From the NCBI GenBank assembly GCA_036897095.1, contig JAYMSP010002284.1, positions 1 through 25,121 on the forward strand: a stretch of 25,121 nucleotides of DNA. Direction: 5' to 3'. Of the stretch, positions 18,500 through 25,121 are shown in pieces. The notes below the pieces were generated by a model, which did no database searches, was not told the origin of the DNA, and saw only the letters and a list, made by a program, of their open reading frames with translations. The DNA comes from Plantago elongata. Taxonomy: Eukaryota; Streptophyta; Magnoliopsida; Lamiales; Plantaginaceae. Within the stretch, counting starts at the first letter, position 1. Each line of letters opens with the position of its first letter. The position numbers and the translations under genes were made by a program.

Positions 18500-19714
18500 C
18501 TACAATGAGTAATCCGAGCCGTTATGACGTCAATGAGTTGTTGGAAGTGATGAACTTCTAGCCTACGAGTCATAAGGGGAACTCCAAGGTACTTCACCGG
18601 AAGTTACCCCTCCACACAGCTAGACAGCTGTATCAACTGCTCCTTCGCATGTCGATTAGCCCCTCCTGAATAAATCCGGCATTTGGCTTTGTTCAGTCGC
18701 AAACCGGTGCTCCGCGAGAAGACCTCCACCTGCTGTATTAGTAGTTGTATGGACCAGATGTCTCCACGAGCAAATACTAGGACATCATCAACAAAACATG
18801 GATTCACAATGTTCAGCCTCTCACACTTTGGATGAAAATTAAAGTCGAGCTCATTCTATAGCTTTAGCAAAACTCGATGCAAGTACTCCATCATAAGCAC
18901 AAAAAGTAGTGGGGATATAGGATCACCATGTCGTAGTTCTCTCTCAGTCTGTAGTATATGGGAAGGAACACAATTGATGGAATATCTATAGGACATCGTG
19001 CTTACACACCGCATAACCAGTAGGTGAATTTGACCGGGAATCCTAGTTCATCCATAATAGTCTCCAATGCACTCTACTCCATTGTATCATATGCCTTTTG
19101 CAGGTCCATTTGCAACATGCACCGTGGAGATATGTTTTTAAAGTCATATCCTCGGACTAGTCCACTAGCAAGAAAAATATTGTCATGGATCACCTTACCC
19201 AGGAGAAACGCTGACTGGCTTTTATCCACCACAACATTAACCACCTTGCTCAGTCGATTGGTGAGTACTTTGGAGATTATTTTGTTCAGAGTTGTACAAC
19301 ATGAATCCTTCATAGTACAAGCACCAATCGTCTTATGAATAAGAGTCACTAGAGTACAATTTACTGCTTTGTACATTCTCCCATTCTCGAAGAAATCATG
19401 AACAACATCCAGCACGTCATTATTTATCACTGGCCAAGCAACTTTGAAGAACCGAGCGTTATAACCATCTGGCCATGGGACTTTGTTGTCGCCAATGCCT
19501 TTCAGTGAGTTCCAAATTTCACCATCCGTAACCTTGCTAATGAGCTTAGCCAGTCCTGCCTGGATAGTTGCTTGCCATTACACAGAGCTTCAATATCGAC
19601 ACCTTGCAACCGAGTTTCTTTTGTCCCAACCAAAGGTTTATAGAAATTCAACACCTCTCTCTCTCTCTCAATATCGCCATGATCTATAACAAAGGCTCCG
19701 GATTCCTGAACCAA
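18500..19714 (-). pseudogene. LINE ORF2 reverse transcriptase, broken
   Basis: Frame 19430-19074 carries VTLIHKTIGACTMKDSCC, LNKIISKVLTNRLSKVV, DKSQSAFLLGKVIHDNI and MDLQKAYDTME, the finger and palm motifs with the first catalytic Asp. Frame 18807-18604 carries FVDDVLVFARGD, the FxDD catalytic motif (usually FADD), then LRLNKAKCRIYSGG. After another frameshift comes LPVKYLGVPLMTRRLEV and IDVITARITHCS. There the match stops and the poly-A tail follows within ~150 bp, whereas intact plant L1 elements continue with several hundred residues (zf-RVT region). The region between 19074 and 18807 holds further frameshifts. Confidence 0.85.
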
Positions 19715-19788
19715 CTTGCGTGTATGCCCACACTATTATTTTTCTCCTTAACCGATGCATGAAAAAACATTGTTCCCATCGCCCACCC

Positions 19789-20834
19789 TTAACTAGTGTA
19801 CTTTCGCCCGTTGCGCAAGTAACGATTCATCAATCTCACTCCACTTATACACCTCGTCCACCAGCCGTTTAACCTTTTCAATCCCTTGAGGATCGAACCT
19901 GTCAACAAGTAACTCAGATTGTGCATGGAGCAAATCCGCCCGGGCTTTGTCCAGTTGTTGTCGTGGAGCGAAAGCGGTGTGCCAAGCCTATGTAATGCAG
20001 GCTGCAGCCGGAGTAGACACTGCCAAAGCGTGAGCATAGGTCGACCTCTCTCTGTAGCACTCCAATGTTCCCGAACAGTATCCAGAAAGTTTACCTGTGA
20101 AGTCAGAAAATTCATAAATCGAAATTGATGATGTTTTGGTCTTACCGGCGTCTCTAGGTGCAAGTAAAGAGGGGTAAGATGCGAAATTTCAGGTTCCAGA
20201 TTACGAAGGGTCGTAGTATCAAAACATAGGAACCATTCGAGATTACACAGACCATGATCTATTCGAGAGAAGACATATCTGTTAGTCCAAGTAAATTGAT
20301 CCCCAATCATATCTTTTGCCACCAAGTTTGTAGCAGTCATCATATTATTTATATCTCGGAACTCTGCTGCCATAACCGGTTGCCCTCCAATCGATACCCA
20401 AATCCAAGCACATTATTACAATGACCAATAATCATCCATGGGTCACAACCTGGCACCGCCAGCTGCTCAAGATCACTCCAAAGTAGCCTACAAAGCTCTA
20501 TAGAATTATGTGCATACAAAAAAGTAATCCACTACTTAAGCCGTCCATCCAGTGCATATAATCCACAATGTATAAACTGATCATATGTTGCAAGTAGTTG
20601 AATATCCACCTTGCGCTCATCCCATAGAATCCAAATACGCCCATTAACATGCTTGTCATAATTGTCTAGGTATTTCCAATTATTGCCAAGGCGAGGTCTA
20701 ACTCTCGCCTTCTTATCTTCCTTAACCCTTGTCTCCAACAAAGCAGCTACAGACACCTTAAGCTCAGTGAGAAAGGAGCCAATCTCATGATATTTCACTG
20801 CTTTGGTCAGCCCTCTAATGTTCCAGGCGATCAT
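19789..20834 (-). pseudogene. LINE ORF2 endonuclease (EEP/AP type), broken
   Basis: ORF2 starts at the ATG 20834 with MIAWNIRGLTKAVK, carrying the catalytic Asn of the exonuclease-endonuclease-phosphatase fold. AALLETRV with the catalytic Glu follows. After a stop near 20530, the position of the usual GDFN motif reads IIGHCNNVLG, so Asp is replaced by His. Frame 20373-19789 continues with DQFTWTNRYVFSRIDHGLCN, the TWTN and RIDH motifs, and the linker to RT. The endonuclease nicks target DNA to prime reverse transcription; this copy has lost a catalytic residue and its frame. Confidence 0.85.
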
Positions 20835-21036
20835 GATAAACTGGTTTACGCAGCTTCGGATCCATTCAAAGATTCCAAAACCGCAAAACCATTCCTCAAA
20901 AGTACCTCAGGTTCCTTACATTGTGGAGCTGCTCGACTAGCCTGACAGTGATCCACAATACCATGCAAGCTAGGATCCGGGTCATTTTGCGATTGTCCCT
21001 CCTCCAAATATGTCCAGGTTGTTGCCCGCGTGTCAG

Positions 21037-21510
21037 CTACCTCTGATCTGGAACTGACCTAGGCACCCATTTAGCAACACCACCTTGCGCAACAGGAGGC
21101 TGCCTCTCCGACACACCTTTCCACGCCCTAGCTACCCTTCCATCATGACGAGTAACCCAGCGTTGTTCACGCCCCTGCCCTTGCCCATTACGGGTGCGAG
21201 GCGGTGTCGGTCTTCTAGCTGCACTCTGATCGCACATGTAACCAATGAGCTGACATTTATCGCAGAACGGGACTTGCCATTCATAGTTCACCATTTGTTC
21301 AAGACGAGTACCTACATTGTCATTAATAATAATAGATTTCTTTAGCTCCTTAGTCACATCAACCTCAATCATGACTTTAGCATAGGTGACATGCAATTTC
21401 TTAGTCGTGTATTCATCAGTAACCATCGAATACCAATTGTGTGACTATCTTCACTATACTCCTATCACTCCATAATGCAAAAGTAGGTTTAGGAAGGTGG
21501 CCAATTACAA
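21037..21510 (-). pseudogene. LINE ORF1 (DUF4283 / zinc knuckle), partial
   Basis: Minus-strand frame 21426-21037 has TDEYTTKKLHVTYAKVMIEV, VDVTKELKKS, VNYEWQVPFCDKCQLIGYMC and an Arg/Pro/Gly-rich tail. This is the DUF4283-associated region with a CCHC knuckle in which the His is replaced by Tyr (CDKCQLIGYMC). Upstream, after a one-base shift, GHLPKPTFALWSDRSIVKIV fits the preceding part of the domain up to about 21510. ORF1 proteins bind the LINE RNA. The N-terminal half is missing. Confidence 0.8.
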
Positions 21511-21689
21511 GCACAATACGTAGCAGGTTCGAGAAAAATTTATTGCTCTAGCATAGCATATTTGTTATTTGTGTTTTATTATTATTTGTTTTAAATTCAA
21601 ATTTCGTGTATGTTTATACTTTTTATTTTAGACCTTTGTAGTAATAGTAATGTAATTCTCAATGTTGAATAAAGACACAACTAGTCGTA

Positions 21690-21785
21690 CTCAGGCCCGG
21701 CTAAGGCCCAGCGCGGTAAGCCCAACCGCGCAGGGCCTCAGCTTGTTAAGGGCACCAGAGGCCCAATACCTATGGCCCATTATGC
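21690..21785. repeat. GC-rich segment like a DNA-transposon end
   Basis: CAGGCCCGGCTAAGGCCCAG followed by CAGGGCCTCAGCTTGTTAAG and AGAGGCCCAA resembles the GC-rich 'GGGCC' termini of a widespread plant repeat group, probably hAT-like. It is an isolated piece between the LINE and the F-box exon. No second end is seen. Confidence 0.35.
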
Positions 21786-21843
21786 AGCTTTCATTTTTTA
21801 TACCTGGCCTAAACCCAACCAAAACTCTGGGAAATCAGTCGCC

Positions 21844-22167
21844 ATGGGAAACGATCTCCACAAGCCAAGCCAAGACCGAAGCCCTTCGCCGCCTTAAGAT
21901 GAGCTCGTGGGATGTGACGGTCAATATCTTTAACCGTTTAGGCGCAATCGATATCATCGAAAATGTGCAGAAATGCTGCACAACCTGGCGTAAAGTGTGT
22001 AAGGATCCCTTCTTGTGGCGCGTGATTGACTCCGGTGAGCTCGACGAAATGCCGTACAAACTCAAGATCATGTGCCGTCACGAAGTGGACCGGAGCCAAG
22101 GGCAGCTGGAGGAGATTAACATTGAGTATGTTTGCACTGACAAGTTGCTTCGCTACATTTCTGAAAG
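21844..22167 (+). pseudogene. F-box protein (SKIP19/FBL23-like), first exon, probably decayed
   Basis: The frame from ATG 21899 to 22167 gives 90 residues: WDVTVNIFNRLGAID, NVQKCCTTWRKVCKDPFLWR, VIDSGELDEMPYKLKIMCRH, EVDRSQGQLEEINIEY, then DKLLRYISER at a good donor AAG|GTACAT (22167/22168). This is the F-box and the first linker of plant F-box/LRR proteins of the SKIP19/FBL23 group, which join SKP1 in SCF ubiquitin ligases. The family's 'LELP' before 'WDV' is missing in this frame. A better-context ATG at 21844 (GCCATGG) opens a proline/serine-rich N-terminus in another frame that hits TAA at 21895 and shows DEL just after it, so one stop and one frameshift probably separate the original start from the F-box. 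No LRR exon was found in the following 2.9 kb. Confidence 0.7.
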
Positions 22168-22412
22168 GTACATTTATGAAATTCTTCAATTTTCTAATAT
22201 TATTATTCGTGTGTTTTGCTTAATTGCCTGATTAAGCATTGGAATATATCAATTTTTCAATTAGTGTGTGTGATTTGTTTGGTGGTTAATGATCTGGTTG
22301 ATTGGAAATAAGATCCTCATGAGTCATTCAATTGAAGGAATCTGCATTTTGTCCACTATTATGCATTTCTTTGTCCAGGGTTCATAATTTTACTTATTTG
22401 GTACTTGTAACA
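22168..22412. other. Intron-like or intergenic DNA after F-box exon
   Basis: Begins with a plausible donor GTACAT. AT-rich with no exon recognised. If the F-box gene is alive, its LRR exons must lie beyond the window. Confidence 0.35.
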
Positions 22413-22506
22413 GTTGATTTTGAATATTTTACACATTTATAAATTTTTCACTTAATATCGTTGATTTTGAATATTTTACACGTTTATAAATTTTTCACTT
22501 AATATC
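22413..22506. repeat. 47-bp tandem duplication
   Basis: Two back-to-back copies (22413-22459 and 22460-22506), each starting GTTGATTTTGAATATTTTAC and ending ACTTAATATC, with one A/G difference. Such high identity in neutral DNA points to a recent event. Confidence 0.95.
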
Positions 22507-22757
22507 GCATACAGTGTTGAACCTTGTTTAATTTGTTTACACATGGACACTCAATTCTCAAAGACAGCCTTGGTCGTACTCAATTCGCACATTCGCCCAA
22601 CTTAACACAAGTAACTATATATAAGTTGGAGCTGGTGTAATAATTCATATCCAAATATTTACAGTAAACACGATTCCACCTAAATAATTTTTACATATAT
22701 ACAAACAACGAGAATTCACGCTTAACAACTTCATATAAAGTTGGCTCTACTCATAGT
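22507..22757. other. Intergenic or 3' UTR of the minus-strand exon
   Basis: No gene seen on the plus strand. On the minus strand it would be the 3' UTR of the possible exon at 22758-22882. Confidence 0.3.
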
Positions 22758-22882
22758 TCAAGTTGATGTGATATCGTTGTCCTCTTCATCTACAGGCAAA
22801 TCCTCAGTTTCCTCCAAATCCGACTCAGTTTCATCTAATTGCAGCTCACCATCTGCTTCCATGAGGGTAACCATCTCCACAT
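22758..22882 (-). CDS. Possible last exon of an unknown acidic protein
   Basis: The minus strand has an acceptor-like TTTATGTAG just before 22882, then an open frame of 40 full codons to TGA at 22760-22758. Residues include EMVTLMEADGELQLDETESD followed by LEETEDLPVDEEDNDITST. Seventeen of 40 residues are Asp or Glu and none is Lys or Arg. The composition looks like a real acidic C-terminal tail, not random AT-rich translation. No matching upstream exon was found to the window's right edge, so it may be the end of a gene starting outside, or a captured or decayed scrap. Function unknown. Confidence 0.4.
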
Positions 22883-23189
22883 CTACATAAATATTTAAAG
22901 TTATAAGGTAAGGTTATTAAACCAAGAAAACCAAGACTATGTCCCATCAAACTTCATTAGGACCATAATTTTATATAAAAAGTTAAAATAATAACAAAAA
23001 TAAAGGTGGAAAAAATTATATTTTTAGTGGTAAAATATGTAATTTTTACATGAAGTTGAGATTATTTTTTATTTATTAATTTGGTGAAACAATTAAAAAT
23101 AATAAAGATATATATATAAAGTTTACGGAAACTGGAGTATTAAGATAAAATAGTAGTCTGCACAGGGACACACTACAGTAGTCTACTCT
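22883..23189. other. AT-rich intergenic or intronic DNA
   Basis: No gene or domain recognised. A few short TA runs near 23110. Confidence 0.4.
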
Positions 23190-23847
23190 TAGACCATCTC
23201 CATCATAGTTGCAACAAAGAGTTGTAACTCCGATGGGACTCGTCCCAGGTCCCAAATACATACTTTTATTTTATTTTATTTTGTTTTTTCATTCTTTTCT
23301 TTTTTCTTTGTTCAATCATTTTTTCTTTTTGCTGTTTATTTAATTCTTTTTGTTATTTCATTATTACAAATATAATAATTACATAAATAACAATATAAAA
23401 TGAATTATACAATACTTTTAAAATATTAAAGACATTATTTGAATTGAAATCGCTCTAGTAGAAAAGAAATACAAGGCTTGAGAAACCACACTTTAGAAAA
23501 GAAATTACATAGATAGACCCTCCCTACGATTGTTCCATACCTAGATTCCATATATATCATATTAATTTCCTGGTCTAATTTCATTCATATAATTTTTATT
23601 TTTAATTAATAAAGAATAAAAAAATACTGGTGTAATTTTGTTATAATTAATTAACAAAATTTAAAATTAATTCAAGGTTTCAAGGAATTGAGAAAAGAAA
23701 TGAAATGAATAATTAAGTTTGAAAAAAAAGTTAAAATAAAATAGATTTTGAATCTCAATACTGGAGTAGTAACAAGGGCGGCACTGAATTGTTGCAAAGT
23801 GAGTTACAGCGAGTGAAATGCAGACACGACGCGGATGGAGATGTCTA
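23190..23847. mobile_element. MITE-like element with TAGAC(C)ATCTCCATC inverted ends
   Basis: The left end TAGACCATCTCCATC (23190) and the right end GATGGAGATGTCTA (to 23847) are inverted copies apart from one missing C. GTTGCAAC and GTTGTAAC occur just inside the left end, and TTGTTGCAAAG just inside the right. The 658-bp body is AT-rich and has no transposase. Ends of the 'catctccat' kind are common in plant non-autonomous hAT- or Harbinger-like elements. A clean target duplication was not found. Confidence 0.55.
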
Positions 23848-23918
23848 AAATCTCACGTTTCTATTTTTCTGAAGTCAATTATAATGAAATGAGCAAAGGA
23901 CGAGAACAGTGATTCCAT

Positions 23919-23991
23919 GTCAGATTACAAACTTTCAGCATTACATTATCAGACAGGGATAACTGTAAATAATTTATTCTCATCATACATG
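23919..23991 (+). repeat. Hairpin repeat A, copy 1
   Basis: Starts GTCAGATTACAAACTTTCAG and contains TTATCAGACAGGGATAACTG. The arms TTATC and GATAA can pair around AGACAGG. Copies 2 and 3 lie at 24119 and 24577. Confidence 0.85.
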
Positions 23992-24118
23992 GACTTCGAC
24001 AACGGTAGGATAGTGAGATAACAAAATACAGTTCACTGAAGTTTCAAAAACAAACTAGAGATATAAATATGTCCCAAAATCTTAAAACGAGAAAAGGTTT
24101 ATTTCATGAAACATAGCT

Positions 24119-24192
24119 GTCAGATTACAAACTTTAATCATGAGTTATCAGACAGGGATAACTGTAAAAGATTGGTCTCCTCATTCAAGCAG
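24119..24192 (+). repeat. Hairpin repeat A, copy 2
   Basis: Starts GTCAGATTACAAACTTTAAT. It has the full arms AGTTATC and GATAACT around AGACAGG and lies 200 bp after copy 1. The plus-strand frame 24106-24351 across it matches no family and is probably accidental. Confidence 0.85.
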
Positions 24193-24265
24193 TTTCAACA
24201 AGAAAACGAAGAATTTGCAAAGTGTAAACAGATAGAACTATCAATTAACAATGTTGAAAAAACGA

Positions 24266-24338
24266 AGCCTCAGTCCGTCCTAGTTCAAATGTATTCCACA
24301 TTGAATTTTCAGGGTGACCATAAACAATCATCACCAGC
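24266..24338 (+). repeat. Repeat B, copy 1
   Basis: Starts AGCCTCAGTCCGTCCTAGTT and ends CATAAACAATCATCACC. A second copy lies 480 bp downstream at 24746. Confidence 0.8.
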
Positions 24339-24576
24339 TTCTTTACAGTAAAAAAGATAACACATAGATGCAAACTAAAACTTTCTAAGAGTTTGGTAAC
24401 ACATTTGAATTGACTTTACTCCTCATTCCAGTTGAGGACTAAATATCAATTGGGATTGTGAAAAGTAGATTCAAATGAGTAACCAAACAATCCAAAATTA
24501 TCCTCATTCTGAATGAACTAAGAAGAGTTTTAGTGTTTTGCCATGGAGAAAGTTGAAATCCAATGAAAATGTACAT

Positions 24577-24650
24577 GTCAGATTACAAAATTTCAGCATA
24601 AGTTATCAGACAGGGATAACTGTAAAATATTGTCCTCATCATTCATGCAG
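24577..24650 (+). repeat. Hairpin repeat A, copy 3
   Basis: Starts GTCAGATTACAAAATTTCAG. It has the full arms AGTTATC and GATAACT and lies 458 bp after copy 2. Together with repeat B it defines a duplicated segment of about 460-480 bp. Confidence 0.85.
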
Positions 24651-24745
24651 ATTGCTTTTACGTTCAAACATCTACCCAAGAACTAAACTTTAAAAAATGC
24701 GCTATTGTTGTAAATGGGATAAAAAAATACTCGAAAAGAACACAG

Positions 24746-24816
24746 AGCCTCAGACCGTCCTAGTTCAAAAGTATTCAGCATTTAATATCAGGTATACCAT
24801 AAACAATCATCACTGG
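24746..24816 (+). repeat. Repeat B, copy 2
   Basis: Starts AGCCTCAGACCGTCCTAGTT and ends CATAAACAATCATCACTGG. ACTCGAAAAGA precedes it at about 24729 and recurs near 24867, which suggests traces of a third unit. Confidence 0.8.
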
Positions 24817-25040
24817 CGACTGGCGTTGTTCATTTCATTTCAGAACATAAAATTTTAAAAAATATACTCGAAAAGACAAAGAAGAATACATTAGTAGAAA
24901 AGGAGCATCAGATCTTCCTATTCAGTATGCCTCATCGCACTCAATACAAAATTGAGTACTCAACTCTGATATGATTACATCATCTGCTTACTTTCATCTC
25001 CATTCTACCTTAACCACTCGTTCATCATACAATACAACAG
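24817..25040. other. Intergenic, nothing clearly recognised
   Basis: No gene supported. It may hold a degraded further unit of the A/B duplication. Confidence 0.35.
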
Positions 25041-25042
25041 CA

Positions 25043-25067
25043 GTGTATGTATGTATGTATATGTGTG

Positions 25068-25121
<54 letters not shown>
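25043..25121. repeat. Compound microsatellite (TATG)n-(TG)n-(TA)n
   Basis: GTATGTATGTATG, then a GT run, then TA units from about 25077 to the window end. The true length of the TA run is not known because the window stops inside it. Confidence 0.97.

Larger units (their letters stand above)
18369..21530 (-). mobile_element. L1-type LINE, 5'-truncated and internally deleted
   Basis: Minus-strand order: part of ORF1 (about 21510-21037), endonuclease (20834-19789 with breaks), reverse transcriptase (19714-18500), a short tail, then poly-A (T run from 18369 on the plus strand). The tail just before the A run is TTTCGGTT, a common ending of plant LINEs. The 5' end fades near 21530. A target duplication next to the poly-A (CAATCTTTGAGAG on plus) was not found at the other end. 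Every domain is broken by frameshifts or stops, so the element is inactive. Confidence 0.85.

Noticed and set aside
18350..21560. Target duplication for the LINE
   Set aside because: The sequence beside the poly-A (CAATCTTTGAGAG on plus) was not found near the 5' end.
21662..21898. N-terminal extension of the F-box frame to an ATG at 21662
   Set aside because: The extension crosses the GC-rich repeat-like segment and shows no F-box-family character; ATG 21844 or 21899 are better starts.
23955..23970. Resemblance of CAGGGATAAC to a homing-endonuclease (I-SceI) site
   Set aside because: Only about nine bases agree, the rest of the 18-bp site does not, and no such enzyme is expected here.
23919..24650. 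CRISPR-like spaced repeats
   Set aside because: Only three diverged copies of ~73 bp at irregular 200- and 458-bp spacing in plant nuclear DNA.

Overview
The window reads as nuclear DNA of a flowering plant, most likely a eudicot. It is AT-rich, it contains a gene with many short exons bounded by GT-AG introns, and its repeats are typical plant ones: LTR retrotransposons, L1-type LINEs, a CACTA terminus and small inverted-repeat elements. The species cannot be told from the sequence alone.

Layout. 1-139 is the end of a Copia-like LTR on the minus strand. 392-708 is a 317-bp LTR carrying a 5S-rRNA-like block, as in Cassandra TRIM elements. 1010-1487 is a decayed LINE ORF1 on the minus strand. 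2400-2612 is one terminus of a CACTA transposon. 3312-8935 holds the only gene that looks intact: a plus-strand RING-CH (MARCH-type) membrane E3 ubiquitin ligase of 257 residues, with six coding exons (4396-8681) and a probable intron in its 5' UTR.

From about 9580 to 18368 the DNA is mostly repeats. A Copia-like LTR (9862-10501 and 15283-15951) has been split by a Ty3/gypsy element (10502-15282, minus strand). The gypsy element has two LTRs, a PBS, a PPT and a perfect 5-bp target duplication GTAGT. It lacks gag, protease and most of reverse transcriptase. Its remaining RT end, RNase H and integrase are full of stops and frameshifts. Small MITE-like elements and AT-rich DNA follow.

18369-21530 is an L1-type LINE on the minus strand, 5'-truncated and missing the end of ORF2. 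21844-22167 is the first exon of an F-box gene of the SKIP19/FBL23 type, probably a pseudogene. 22758-22882 may be an acidic last exon of a minus-strand gene. 23190-23847 is a MITE-like element. 23919-24816 carries diverged local duplications, and the window ends in a compound TG/TA microsatellite.

There is no operon-like cooperation between genes. The window shows one functional housekeeping-type gene embedded in layers of transposon insertions. The parts most worth a second look are the 5S-bearing LTR, the internally deleted gypsy element with UTR-like foreign DNA near its 3' end, the decayed F-box exon, and the duplicated hairpin repeats near the right edge.
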